64,000 nucleotides of DNA from contig OZ020269.1 of assembly GCA_963971225.1 (NCBI GenBank), forward strand, positions 12,362,701 to 12,426,700, in the 5' to 3' direction. Position 1 is the first letter of the stretch; every line of letters begins with the position of its first letter. The DNA is from Melieria omissa (lineage: Eukaryota; Arthropoda; Insecta; Diptera; Ulidiidae). The notes beneath the pieces were generated by a model. It saw only the letters and a program-made list of their open reading frames with translations. It had not been told where the DNA came from and made no database searches. The position numbers were made by a program, and so were the translations under genes. Shown piece by piece: positions 1 to 12,349 of the stretch.

Positions 1-995
1 TAGTAATTTTTTTTAATTAAAAAATTTTGATACAAAATTTATTTAACCCTTTTCAAGCTAAAATTGTTCAAAAGTGAACTAGCTCTGGAACTCCAATAAA
101 GAGGCGTGGTGACAAATGTCGTGTACACAATTCTTAGGAAAGTTTTTCATGATTTAAAGACTAAAAAGGTTATCGGGGTCGTAAGGGTTGCCACTAGAAA
201 GACCATTTTTGTCATATTGACGGGTTTTTCAATTTTTAAATATCTGTATTTTCTTCAATATTTCTGTCTACTTTTGCTTTGGTGACTTTTATTTTTTTAT
301 GGTGGAAAATTTTATATATTTTTTTTAATTTATTGTGTAAAGTTTTCAACAGTCAGTAGTTTTTACTATCTTTTCTTTTAACCATTTAATTAATTTTTAT
401 TCATTTTAATTTATTTTAATTTTTTTATTTTTTATTTATTTATTTTTTTATTTATTTTAATAATTTTAAGTTCATTAATTTTTTTAATCTTTAAATATCT
501 GTATTTTCTGTAGTATTTTTTTCAACTTTTGCTTTCGAGACTTTTATTTTTTATCGTGGAAAATTTTATAAATTGTTTTTTTCATTTATTTTGTAAAAAA
601 ATTCCTTGTTAAAAGATACCTTTCAAGTTTCCTAGATAACTTTTCAACAGTCCATAGTTTTTACTATCTTTTCTAATAACCATTTAGTTAATTTTTATCA
701 ATTTTAATTTATTTTTATTATTTTTTTTATTTATTTTTTTATTTTTTTTTTTCATAATTTTAATTTAATTAATTTTTTCAATATCTGTATTTTCTTTTGT
801 ATTTCTGTCAACTTTTGCTTTGGTGACTTTTAATTTTTTATCGTAGAAAATTTTATAATTTTTTAAAATATATTTTGTAAAAAAAATAGCCAAATCCGCA
901 GTTCACTTTTCGAGATATCATTTGTAGTCTTTGTAGATATGGAAAACTTGCCGTCCATCGAGTGTTAACATATCCAAAAAATTCCCGCTTAAGGG
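1..995. repeat. AT-rich tandem repeat, about three diverged copies, with a dispersed repeat at its left end
   Basis: A block with the core TATCTGTATTTTCT, then ACTTTTGCTTT, then GGAAAATTTTATA recurs near 243, 497 and 781, giving a diverged repeat of about 270 bp. Positions about 24-196 also match 7797-7980, which is the right part of the TTAA-flanked element at 7457-7980. The left end of the window is therefore probably a decayed relative of that element family. No coding potential is visible. Confidence 0.6.
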
Positions 996-2353
996 TTAAC
1001 TAGATCAGCATTAGCCGCATTGTTGTCTTTCTGTCCATTAAAACCCGCATTTCTATGCTCTCATTTCTTGTTTATAGGTTTCAGCCTGTCATTGCCCCCT
1101 CTCCTCCCATACTGTTCAACATAAATGTTCGTTCCAACATGAATGTCTCCAATGACCAAACATCTCTATCGCATACTTCTCAACAACAACAAACACACCA
1201 GCAACCAACGCAGCAGCATTTGTCAGCTGTCAGCTGCCAGCCAGCCTATCCCACTCAACTTTTTCTTGTCTTCCCTGGCCGCCTGCCCGTTCTACATAGC
1301 GGCAGCCGAGCAAAGCTCGTGGCGATGCGTTGCCCGTACATTGCTCTCGACAGACTTGGATCTATGCCACAAGTGGGTGTACGGCTGCCTAAGCTGCCGC
1401 AGTTCCTCACGTTTCATTTTATTTTTATTCTTTTGCTTTTTTTTTGCTCACAAACATAAAGTGCCATTTTTTTTTTGTCGTGCATATACACACACAAGCA
1501 AACACAACCTTGTCGTTTGTCGTTGGTGTAGGCGTTGTTTGTGCTTCCTCGACTTGCGCGCTCTTTTGGTTGCGTTTGTCTCTTCGCCCCCAACCCGAAA
1601 CCTAACCTATATTTAGCTGAAATTCCATAGAATGGTGAACGCTGCAAAATTTGCATGCTGTTGGTTTTTAAAAGCCTTCGTTGTTGTTATTGTTGTTGGT
1701 GGTGGTGGTGGTGCTGGCTGCGGTGCTGTTGCGATTGTCTTCAGCCTGAAATATTAGTTTGGGTTTATTTTGATTTACATTCTATGCGCTGACCCAAACG
1801 GTATCCCTGGCTGTGTTTTTTTCTCACTCAGCCTTTTTTTTCTCAATTTATTTTGTCTGTGTCAACGTCTTTGGCCTTCAACACAGCCACAGTTAGCTGG
1901 TCAGGCTGGGCTTTTTTTTATTGCTTGACCAAAAATCATATTTATTTATTCAAATCGTACACTTATCTTTTATTACATATACACACGCACACACTTAAGT
2001 ACAAATTTTACAGACATTGAACAAACAAATAACAAATAATTGTGCATTAACATGTGAGAACATGTAGATACACCAACACTTACTTGAAGGACCTCCAATT
2101 CGACAACATTTATTGTGTTTTAAAAAGCGAAAATGATTTTTATTACAATGGATTATTGGGTGCAAACATTTGCTGATGAAAAACAAAACAAAAATGTTGT
2201 ATTGCTATTTCAGGTCAAAGACCTTTTACTAAGGTAAATCTGAGAACGCAAAATGTTGTAATACATAAAAAATGAATCATTTAAATAAAAAATTTGAATG
2301 AAACGCTGACAAAAAAAAACGACCAAAAATTAGGTTGAGATCATCTGCGCTTG
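996..2353. other. non-coding stretch, nothing assigned
   Basis: Positions 1170-1600 are less AT-rich and contain CAA/CAG-type short repeats, and open frames of 134-157 codons overlap there in different frames. None has a recognisable domain, splice partner or family match, so no gene is called. The remainder is AT-rich with GTT-type and CA-type simple sequence. Confidence 0.5.
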
Positions 2354-2428
2354 GTGTGACCGCAGATAACTCATGAATTATATGATAAGACCACAGATAA
2401 CTTATGAATTATGATGAGTTATCTGTGG
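2354..2428. repeat. direct repeat and perfect 12-bp-arm hairpin
   Basis: The motif C(C/G)(A/G)CAGATAACTYATGAATTAT occurs twice in direct orientation, at about 2360 and 2391. CCACAGATAACT (2391-2402) and AGTTATCTGTGG (2417-2428) form perfect inverted arms around a 14-bp loop. This could be a fragment of a foldback element. Function is unknown. Confidence 0.6.
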
Positions 2429-2749
2429 TGTGACTAATCAAGTGCAAAGCCGAGGCTTCTGGTTTAGGTTGGCCGTAACTCAAAAATGTGTTAAGGCCAA
2501 ATATGCAATGCCTCGTGCTTTTCAATAAAAACTTGCAAAGCTACCAGGTCTGGTCTGGCAGTTTGGAATCATAGGTCTTTTAATAATGACGCTTGATAAG
2601 ACAATGTCAATCTTTTCTATCTAATATATTTAATCTTATTCAAACTATTTAATTCAATCTATTTCAATTTTCATTTTGAAGTTAAATCTGGAACATAAGC
2701 AATAAGATGATAGAGTCATCTGGAGGCCCTATGCTCCCGAGAGGAGTGA

Positions 2750-3560
2750 ACAAGAAAAAGCAATAAGCATTATGTCTGGAACATAACGTTGTTCAAATTC
2801 ACTTCATAATGATTTTCTCACATAAATCTTCTGAATGGCATCGTTCTATTAACTTTTGGAACGTTGCATTTAACTTGACATCAATTGTTTGCAGTTTATT
2901 CGCAAACGTCTGCGATTTAAGATATCACCAAAGAGAGAAGTCTAAAGACATTAAATCGCACGATCTCAGTGGGGAGTCTCCGTGAGCTAACCATGCATTC
3001 GAATCGCGCGCTAAATGCCCCACAATGTACTCTATGACACATAGCGTCTTTCTGTTGGAACCACATGCTATCGGAATTCATAAGAATGAATACATTCTTC
3101 ATACAGTTTAGGCCACAAGAATTTACTTATCGTCCATCTGTAGGGTTCGAAGTTGATTGCCATAACCAATGTCAGTTTTGTTTCAGAGGAAGTATGGACC
3201 AATGATCTTGTCAGACGAAAATTGACACCAAATCGTGGCTTCCTCGGCATTTGGTGCTGATGTATCTCGTGCGGAATGGTTTCGCCCAAATCCACACATT
3301 TTACTTGTTCTAATATTTATTCATACAAAAATTTGTCTCGTCACTGAAGATGTCACGCTGCACAAAACGTGTCTCGAATGAAACAGTGACCATACATTGC
3401 TTACAGATCTCCTGAGATTCATTAATGAGTCCTGGAAGTTTGCACAAGAGAACCCATAACCCTTTCTCCCTTTCGACCCACCTTCTCTTTTCTTTTCCCA
3501 TTCAACATTTTTCTGAGCCTTAAGTACAATGAGCTATAAAGCCTGAGCCTTGCTACTATA
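2750..3560 (-). mobile_element. degenerate Tc1/mariner-superfamily transposase, same family as the element at 34758-35329
   Basis: Minus-strand translation in several frames gives, in order, IFSDETNFCMNKY near 3310-3350, IWCQF...IIGPYF near 3180-3230, and a WFQQKDAMCH motif near 3030-3060. These correspond to the catalytic first-D region, the middle region and the WFQQDGATCH second-D region of a DDE transposase family common in insects. The expected D in that last motif region is retained, but frameshifts and stops break the frame throughout. It is an old, dead copy. No clear termini were found. Confidence 0.7.
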
Positions 3561-5680
3561 ATCTTTCTTTGATCATTTCCCATAGAATGCTAATGACAAC
3601 TCATTTGGCTATCAAGCCTAACTAATTTTGAGCATCTCTATTGAGAAATGTACGACGTACAGAACAGAGAGAGCACAGAGACATGTCCAGTTTCGAACAG
3701 AACAGTTAGAGAATAGCAACGACTCCATATCTGAACTATGAGTTGAAAACCCAACATTCACTTTGGACTCTGTTCCAATCTTCATATAAGCACATCTTAC
3801 ACATATTTTCACAAACTTTTATCGGATTGCATAGGTCAACAAATTTCTACCCTTTCCACAACATTCCTGGTTTTATCATTGCTTTTAAGGTATTAAGAGG
3901 TCGCTGACTTTGAATCCGCAAACCGCATGTAGCTTCCTATGTCAAACAACTCCTGCTCAGATCAAAGACTTGACAAAACATGGCAATAAATTGTGCAGTC
4001 CTCGATGGGATGTATGACGTCTATTGTCAACGCTTTGCAGACAAAGAAATAAATATTATTTCATGCTGAAAATAAAAACGTCTTTGTGCGAGTATATTTC
4101 TTTCATCTGCAGTAGCAAACCAACAGCAACACAAAAAAATCAGAACAACAGCAAACGATAATGACCTCAGAGAATCAACAAAGCATCGCCAGAAGGAAGC
4201 AGCAACATTTACCAAACATTCCCAGTCAACTGCAGTGAAAGCTTAATGAACACTAAATACAAAGATGTTTTGTGGTGCATAAGTGTTGTTGTTGTTGTTG
4301 TTGTTGTTGTTGTCGTTGTCGTTGTCGTTGCTACTAATGTTGACTATGGCTGGCTGGATGAAGTTACAGTGTTGTTTGCTGCTTGTTCTAATGTTGATTT
4401 TGACTTTGGCGTTGAATACTGTTTGCTGCTGTTGCTAGTCGTTGTTGTCGGTTTTTAGTTGTTGAAGTCTGAGGTAAACGACAAGTTGAAGTTTGTTGGC
4501 AAACAAACATACGAGTACATAAACGTTCTGTCGCTGCAGTCATTGACTTTTTAATTGGCTAATTGATATTTACTCTCATAGAGTGATTCACATTTGCAGC
4601 AAATTTAAGTTTTTGCACTCTTCTCAAATGGCGAAGCGGAAGCAGACATTTTAGGCATTTTATGCAAATATCCGGCAGAGCTGGCGGCATAAATTGACTT
4701 AATTGTGGGCGCATTAGTTCAACGCTTGAAGTGTCTGATTACAAAGTTAACCAGTGACGTTGGAAAATGGCTGCCAGCAACATGGTTTCCATTGTCCTTT
4801 GACTTTGAGAGCAACTTAAACCAGTGGAACTTTAAGTCTCTAGGATTTGCATTTAAATAACATATTTTATAATTGCATAGAAATACCATATTGGACAATG
4901 GTCCAATCGCACACATTTGCCTGCGCTCCTTCTGCTGTAATTAGATTTCCGCATAAATGGCAATTCACACTGACAGCCAACTTTCTCGCGAATTGCTTCT
5001 CCCTAACCCTTATGTTCGCATACTGTGTGGCATTGTACTGGACGCTAACTAAACTAAAGCCAACAAAAGCCACTCGTGCCATGGCTGCGCACAAACCCGC
5101 AAATTGCCAACAGGTGAGCGGTCCCGCAGTGCTGAATTGTACGACGACGACTTCGACGCCCCAGTGGGTCGCCACAACACGCAGTCGGAACGTGCATTGC
5201 ATGTGCAATTTATGTGGCGTTGTTGTCCACCTAACTGTGCGCTGTCGCCGCTGCCCGGGTGGCATAACTTGCGTGTAATTCCCATAAAATAGAAACGACC
5301 CTGAAGCGTACAATTCGCATCGGGACTCCATGAAAACGGGAGCGCCAGCGTGCAATCAAAAGTAAATGCGGCTGGTTTAAGGTGCACACGCAACGTTTCA
5401 ATAGCGGCGAAAAAGTTCGCGATACACATTGTTTTTTCCCGTTTTGCTTTTGTTTGATAAGCCACAAGGACACAAGTGATAATGGCATTGAGTTGTGTGA
5501 AGGACTAACAATGCACTTTAGTCCCTTAAGTAAGAACATTACTTCGAATTCATTAATTTTTATTTTGAAATAATAGTAAATAATAAATGTTTGCAATAAC
5601 TTGTTACATCAGAAGGATAAGCGAATGTGTTGCGCACTTACAAATAATCAATTCAATATTATCTCTTGTGAGTTTTTGTT
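3561..5680. other. intergenic, no supported gene
   Basis: This stretch contains a GTT-type microsatellite (4284-4330) and a moderately GC-rich patch at 4840-5360 with overlapping open frames on both strands. None of those frames resembles a known family. A 143-codon frame there ends in a Cys-rich stretch (CMCNLCG, CRRCPGGITC), but it has no supporting context. Confidence 0.5.
4284..4330. repeat. (GTT)n microsatellite
   Basis: This is an uninterrupted GTT run that passes into GTC/GTT variants. It creates an artefactual poly-valine reading frame. Confidence 0.9.
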
Positions 5681-5684
5681 TTAA

Positions 5685-7304
5685 CCCTCATCCGACGTTC
5701 AAAAAAACTCACACATAAGATGTTCGGGTGATATTTCACCCATATGGTACTTTGCCTTGTTTTGATGAATTTTTTGACCAATTATAATAAAAAATAATTT
5801 GTTATCTTTAATCTTTATTATCTTTGTTATATTACAGGTAAATAAGTTAAATAAATTAATAAATTTTTCTATTTTTTTTGCAATTAGGGCAACTAGGTTA
5901 GGTTAGGTTATTGTGGCTGCCTCTGTAAGAGACACACTCGAAGGCCTATTATGAGACCCGTTGTGATATACCATAAATTTCACCCGTTTTTAAATGTGTA
6001 TGTAATACTGTTTTTCGAATATATGTTACAGCACCCATTTCAATCGGATGGGGAAAGGGGGCAAGGAAGGGCAGTAGTTAACTAAAACTTTGTGTTCACC
6101 ACAAGTATATTTTTTTTCAAGAATTGCAAGCAGAATATGCCTTTCGATCGTTTTTGAAACCAAATTAGCTATCTTCCAATAGTTCTTTTACTTTTTACGC
6201 TTTGACTTTCTGACAAGGTTTGCAAAAATGGCTGTATTGAGATAAGAAGTCAGCATGAAGATTTTCCTTTCGCTACTACGCTCTACGCAAAACCTTTAGC
6301 TTTACTAAACTCAAATCTAAGTTTTCAAGAAAAATTCGCCACTTGTACTTTTTGTACAAGCGATCCAGATGGAATCGACAGCAATTAGTTTTTCGCTTAA
6401 GAGTAAAGTTAGTGAACAATCAATTGGTCTTAAGTGTCAACTACTGCTTTTGATTTATTGTAAACGATATAATTTCGGGTAATTTTTTGTCACCCACATA
6501 TCCTGGTTATGATGAAAAGTGCTCAAATCTTCTTCTTGTTAACTTAGTGTGTCCTTTTCATAGGACGTACATAGCAGTTGTAGCTAAACTCATTTTTTTC
6601 ATATATCTCTTATGGGTGTTAACTAGCTTCATTCTTGATTACAATCGTTTCATTCTTGGCGAATGGTTTTGTCACCGATAGAACGAAAAATTGGTCTGCC
6701 TGTTGTGTAACTCTACAGATTATCAAGAGATTCTCCATTCGACTTATAAACACCACTCAAAATTGAAATACCAAACTATGCCTGAATATCACCAACGCTG
6801 ATCCATGCACTGCCAAAAACGCCCAAACCTTCAACATTAGGTTTGTCAGTTACTATCTTTAACATTGGTCTTCATTAGCATCTTTTCTTACTGGCACACG
6901 ACTTCAAGCATAACGAGTTCTACCAACTTTAGTTGAAATAAAATAATTGGCTCCTACTTTTCCTTTGAGTTCAGGAGGCCCATTGATCCATAAAAAGTTT
7001 TGCCTATAAAAGCAGTTCAAAACTTTCAATCCAGTGACGTAATTTTATGGCATTTTCTGTATGTGTTGCGTTGAATTTCCATACAATTTGTATATGGGTG
7101 AAATATCACCCGAACGTCGCCCACGTAACTTTTTTTGTAATCACCGTTATAATCAAATAATCAATATGTTGTAGATAAATTCTAAAACTTATATTGGTTT
7201 GCTACAAATACAAGAAACCTTAATCATTTTGATAAATATATAAGAAAGTTATAGCATCTCAAAGTTGAAAATGGGTGAAAAATCACCCGAACGACGGATT
7301 AGGG
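5685..7304. mobile_element. TTAA-flanked piggyBac-type non-autonomous element, 1.62 kb
   Basis: TTAA at 5681-5684 and at 7305-7308 bracket inverted ends: CCCTCATCCGACGTTC on the left, and CCCTAATCCGTCGTTC as the reverse complement of the right end. TTAA duplications and CCCT termini are hallmarks of piggyBac elements. Next to both ends, and again at about 7092-7110, lies the near-palindrome GGGTGAWAWWTCACCC. The copy at 7092 is followed by another GAACGTCG end-like motif, as if there were two right ends. No transposase frame of useful length is present, so it is a non-autonomous or decayed copy. Confidence 0.75.
5894..5972 (-). mobile_element. LINE/SINE 3'-end fragment with TAACC tail
   Basis: On the minus strand this reads as a 3' end: GGTATATCACAACGGGTCTC, then CAGAGGCAGCCAC, then (TAACC)n. 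It matches the end of the LINE at 57652-58677 and the tail of the SINE at 14559-14678. It sits inside the piggyBac-type element. Confidence 0.65.
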
Positions 7305-7456
7305 TTAATTAAACAAAGCAAAAGTTGTTAGAAATGCTAAAGGAAATACAAATATTTAAAATATAATCAAAATGTTATTTTTAGTGTTAAAGCAATCCAT
7401 CTCTATTCGTGTGTTAGAAAAACTTGTAATACTTAGAAATACTAAAACTTTTTTAA

Positions 7457-7980
7457 CACTTTCGACCCCGAAGTTGCCTGAGAGCAACTTCACCTATTTG
7501 TCTATCTTATAGCAAAAGCTACGATTGATTCATGGGTTTAATTTAAGTAGGCACCAACAAATTAATATTTTTAGTAGTGAATTCAAAGCAAATTACAAAC
7601 ATTTTACTGTTATCCCACAAATAATTTCCAATAATTTGCAGCGATATCAGGGAAAGTTTGTATTGTAATTAAAGTCTACGAGTTGGGCACGTTTGATCAA
7701 AATCCTGTTTCTTTAATAATGATTAAATAAAATCAAAAAGTGATAATTTTGTATTTTTCCAAAAGTATTAAATAATTTTTCTGTAATTAGAAAATATTGA
7801 TACAAAATTTATTAAACCCGTTTTAAGCTAAAATTGATAAAAAGTAAACTAGCTCTAGAACTCTAACAAAGAGGCGTAACAACTTCAAATGTCGTGTGCA
7901 CACTTCTTAGACACGTGTTGTATGATTTAAATACCAAAAAGTAGTATCGAGACAAAGGGTAAAGTTTTAGGTCGAAAGGG
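7457..7980. mobile_element. TTAA-flanked non-autonomous element, 524 bp
   Basis: TTAA at 7453-7456 and 7981-7984 flank inverted ends: CACTTTCGACC on the left, CCCTTTCGACC as the reverse complement of the right end. The right part (7797-7980) resembles positions 24-196 of the window. There is no coding capacity. It is likely a piggyBac-type MITE. Confidence 0.7.
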
Positions 7981-7984
7981 TTAA

Positions 7985-9470
7985 CCAGCGACCATAACAG
8001 TTATAAGTTTTCTTATAAAAATCAATGTTTAAGCGTTATTTTTTAACTTTTATTTAATGATTCGACAAATAACAGTTATTTGTGATTGATGTTTAAAAAA
8101 TCCTATAATAATTATTTTAGGTTTTTATTTAATTACTCCACAAATAACTGTTTTTCTGAAATTTGTTTTTTCTTTTCGTGTGATAACAATTATTGGTGAC
8201 TTGTTTTAAAAAAGTCGACAATAGAAATTAGTCAGTGACTTTCATTTATCAAAGTTATCATAAATAGTCAGTCACTCTTATTTATCAAAGTCATTAAAGT
8301 CAATAAATTTAATAAATAGAATCCGAACAAAATAGAATATAGAATTCTATACATTTATAAAATATAGAACTTCCAATTTTAGAAGGACCAAATGCCCTCC
8401 CTGCTCCCTGCCCTGGTTGCATCTTTTAGTATTTGTTCCTTAAACTCTAAAAACTGCGTTTATGTAGGACAAATGTTATAATTAGTTAGTTTTAATAGAA
8501 TGCCACAAAGATAATTTGGTATAAATTGTTATAGTGTTGCTGAATGTCTTATAAATTTTTTGCCCATTCAAAAATAAAAATGTAATGTAAATTTCCATGG
8601 AAGAGTTTTTGATAATTTTTTATTTACGTAAAATCTTTTTCTCAGTTGTTTTTGTTTTAAATTTTTGTTTAAGTTCCTTATTCTAAAATACATTATACAT
8701 TAAAATAAAGTTGTTTTACTTCTTCAGCAAGCTGAACAGAATTAGGAAAAGAACATACAATTTCGCAAAAATTGCTAACACATAAAATTTTCAATTTAAA
8801 TTTATTTCATTCTCTCATTTGTATTCATTCCACAATATATTTTAGTGCGTATCAGGCTGGTGTCATGGGCTATATTTCGCGTATATGTATTTTACAATGT
8901 TACCCAAATCGGTACACAAAAGTATAGTTGTACAAACAATATCAACACTAATAGTATGTTCTTTATTCTACAAAAAGAGCAACCGTTCACAAATAAGAGG
9001 GTGAAAAGAGACATTTAAAGCTGCCGCTCCCAGCCTGGCGTACCTTGTTAATATACCTTGGATATGCCTATATAGCTATCACAAAAACTCTGAGATATAA
9101 TAAAACATTAATTTCATGCTCAAGTCAGAGTCAATCATTTACTTTCACTACATTTCAACGAAAACATTTATATTTCCAGACTTTTGGCAACTCTTGTGGC
9201 AATGTTGTGCTTTTTCAACATTGTTCCCTTTTTCCCTCTCTGCAATGATTTTCTACCAAATTAATGTAATGAATTACTTCCTGCTTTACTTTTAATAGAA
9301 ACCACTCACGTCAAATGTTGTTTTATTCACTTTCAACTAAAAATGTTATGCAAACATTTATTTTAAACAAAATATCAAATGAACGATTATTCCAGCAGCT
9401 ACCAGAACTTCCCGCACAAAGCGGCAACACTGCGCCACGCCGAGCACTTGTTATGACTTTTTGACAGCTG
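7985..9470. other. AT-rich intergenic DNA
   Basis: No gene, terminal repeat or tandem array could be supported. There are short internal repeats such as TATCAAAGT at 8257 and 8284. Confidence 0.5.
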
Positions 9471-10700
9471 CTCTTCGCTTGCTCGTTCAGTCATTCGCCG
9501 TCATTGCTCATCTGTTGTTTGTTTTTTAGTGAGTTTTCGTGTGCCTTACGAATTTATTATACATTTTTCCGTTCGCTGTTTTAATATGGATTTATTAAGA
9601 AAACGTTCAAACACGCGTCTAAACGAGGATATGGTGCTTGCATTGATTAATTAACTAATTAAAAAAAAATTGTCTACGTTGGCAAATTGCCCAGCGACGC
9701 GTGAGCAACGTCGAACACCAAACGAAGTAGCGAAGCAGTGAAGTGAAAAAAAATTGAACGCAAAGCAACAAGTGAAAGACTGAATCGTGACGATAAAAAT
9801 TGAACTATTGAACCAATAAATTGACAACGTCGGCGAGTGCCATTTCGCGAAAACTAATGAAACAAAAGCGCAATACGACAAACATACAAACGTATAGACG
9901 CATAAAAACTTATTATTGATGTGTCATATGCAAACAATTAAAATTAGTACATTGGCAAAGTAGCAAATACAACAGCAACAACAACAATAGCACCAGCGGC
10001 CGCAGCAACAGCAACAGCGAGACAAGCAAGCAGCCCGAAGGTGAACACAATTCACAAACGAATTTTTCTTTCACTGCGGCGCGACATTGTTTCGCCTATT
10101 TTTCGCACAGTCTGTTTTTATTGGTAGTAATTTATATATAATATTTGAGTATATGGCTGGCGTGTGTTGTCTGCGGCTCATTTACAGCTCCGCACCGCGA
10201 GCCGCTTTGCTAAAGCAACACACGACTGCGAGGCTTTTCAATCACCGCACAACAACAAAAGCAATAAAGCTAACATTAGTGGCTCCCCGCCTGGTCGCAT
10301 GCGCATCGTTCGATGTTGTGATTGCGCCCAACGATAACTCTAACTCTGGCCATAACCGGTCACTGATAATAATGGCCTTTCGCTCTGGCTAAATGGCTCT
10401 GGTGCTCGCAGCTGTAATAGCAAAAAAAAAACAAAGGCCTCACTATAAAAGCTAACAGCACACACTGAAGCCAGCAATAAAGTGATAAATTTGAAGCACA
10501 ACAACAACAACGCTAATACCAAAAGAAATTACGATTTACTAACAGCGAGTGTTTTCGTTGTGCGGGCAGAGGGGGAAGACTCACCTGTGCTGCATTCACC
10601 AAGCCTAATCGAGTTGAGTGTCAGCGGCATTGTCGTCTGCATTGCCTGGCTCGCTGCCAGCCAGCGCCAGAACATGTGACCATTTTAACCGAAAACAGAT
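9471..10700 (+). promoter_or_regulatory. possible promoter and untranslated first exon(s) of Myd88 copy A
   Basis: Composition changes here to the GC-richer, AAC/CAG-rich style of fly 5' untranslated regions. A TCAGTC initiator-like match lies near 9488. A GAAG|GTGAAC splice-donor-like site lies at about 10039. No long open frame with family similarity is present. An upstream non-coding exon joined to an acceptor before 20616 would fit, but an unrelated gene start or chance is also possible. This is inference only. Confidence 0.25.
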
Positions 10701-12039
10701 TAATCAATAAATAAACAAAGCATTTAGATTGGGTTCAAGAACGACAAGCGGCGAGACCGGCGTGTGGCGACAAGGCCGTTGAGCATGTGCGTGGAAAAGC
10801 GCGTCCACAGCAGGTCGACGAGAAAAGCCAGAAATTTCGTCTAGCTGACAGTGAAATATTTGTATCGTTCAATTGTTTGTTGTAGATTCGAAGAGAAAGT
10901 GAAAAACAGGTGGAATGTTTTTCAATAGTGAACAATAAATTATTCATGAACACTATTTAAGCGTTCAAGCTAAAATGTAAACAATAACATTGAAGGCTAT
11001 TAATTGTTGCTACTTTTGCTATGAAAAAACATTGAAATCGTTAATACAGAGAGTGCGTCCATAACCTGGTTGCGCTTATGTCAGTTGTCCACGAAATCAT
11101 GCAACAATTTTTTATTTTCTCCTTAAACCAATGTTTGTTTACTTTTCTATGTTTCTAAATTAATTTTAAATTTTAAGATTAAATGCTGTAAAGAAATTGT
11201 TTATGAAGACTATTTTCACACCAAAAATAAAAATATTCTTAGCTCTGTTTCACCTTTGCTTCAACACTTCCATTACAAGTCTCAAGTCAATATTATTGAC
11301 AGCCATATTATTGAGCGTGTGCTAGTGTAAGCAGTGCGCAATTACCTTCGTTGGTTCAAGTCAACTGAGCCCAAGTTCGTAGTTCAAATGATTGCCTTGT
11401 GGCCTTGTAGAGGTTTGCTCGTTAAAGGGAAAAACAAAAAGAATACTAATCACAATTTAAGACTACAGGCGTGAACTAATAACAATAACAATAATAATGA
11501 TTTTTTTTAGATAGTATCAAGCAAAAAACGAATGTAATTAGCTTAGTTCGTATATGGGATTGTTTTGTTTACGATTGGCATTACATGAACAAAACTTTCA
11601 AATATATATATGAATCCAATTAAAGTAGGTCTATATATGTATGTATGTACATACCTATAAATGTAACACAATTATTCAATTCTAATTTCAAGACAGTTAA
11701 TAAAACAAATTCTAAACTTTTACATAACGATGCAACACCTCCAGTGAAATCCTTCTCTCAGTTCCATTGAACATAAAAGGAACAAGCTTTAAGACTTTTC
11801 TTAATCCGTCTCTGTTTTCTGCCTTTTCCACCTGGCCACACTGCGCGTCGATAGGACTTTGCACCTTAATCGGCCTTTCAAACCCAAAACTCAAACTAAT
11901 GTTATATCATATCCTCTGATCAAAAAATACACGTAATTCTTTAAGAAAGCGAAAACTTTTGAACGTTTCATCGATATTTGATTTATTCATCTCAAAGTAA
12001 GCTCTACATCTTCCAATGCTTCCTTCAATCTTGAAAACA
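10701..12039. other. AT-rich intergenic DNA
   Basis: Nothing is supported. A 60-codon minus-strand frame at 11712-11894 has no recognised similarity. Confidence 0.5.
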
Positions 12040-12344
12040 CTTTTCATAGGCTAATTTTGGACTCACCTTCAGCTTCTTCTTCAAATTCCACTTCATTCCC
12101 TTCAATCGTCTTAAAACACTTTCCGTGAAGTGGTAACTTGTGTCTTGGGAATAGGAAAAAAATCAAATGAAGCCATGTCGAGTGAATACGGAGTTTGCAA
12201 AACGGTTCTTTGGTCAAGTAGTCGTTTATGCGATGAGATGTGTCAACCAGTGCGGTGCCGAAACCCCAAGTGGTTTCTTCACAATTTTGTCCTCTTGCGA
12301 CAACAATTTTCTCAAACAGATATTTGAGCCAGTCAGCCAGTTTT
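12040..12344 (-). mobile_element. degenerate mariner transposase fragment
   Basis: The order of sequence blocks (AGTGGTAACTTGTGTCTTGG, then GTGAATACGGAG) parallels the antisense of the transposase C-terminal region in the mariner at 15876-16917, where GAGTGGTAATTTGAGTTTGG and GTGAATACGGTGG occur. On the minus strand this corresponds to the PYSPDLAPCDFF...KLPLRG region. Frames are broken and no terminal repeats were seen. Confidence 0.55.
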
Positions 12345-12349
12345 TTTAA

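Noticed and set aside
1055..1616. Two overlapping plus-strand frames of 134 and 157 codons
   Set aside because: They overlap in different frames over CAA/CAG-rich DNA and look like composition artefacts or untranslated sequence.
4246..4458. 70-codon poly-valine frame
   Set aside because: It is a GTT microsatellite.
4847..5278. 143-codon frame with a Cys-rich end resembling a small zinc motif
   Set aside because: Competing frames on both strands, no splice context, no family match, and spacing of the cysteines fits no known finger.
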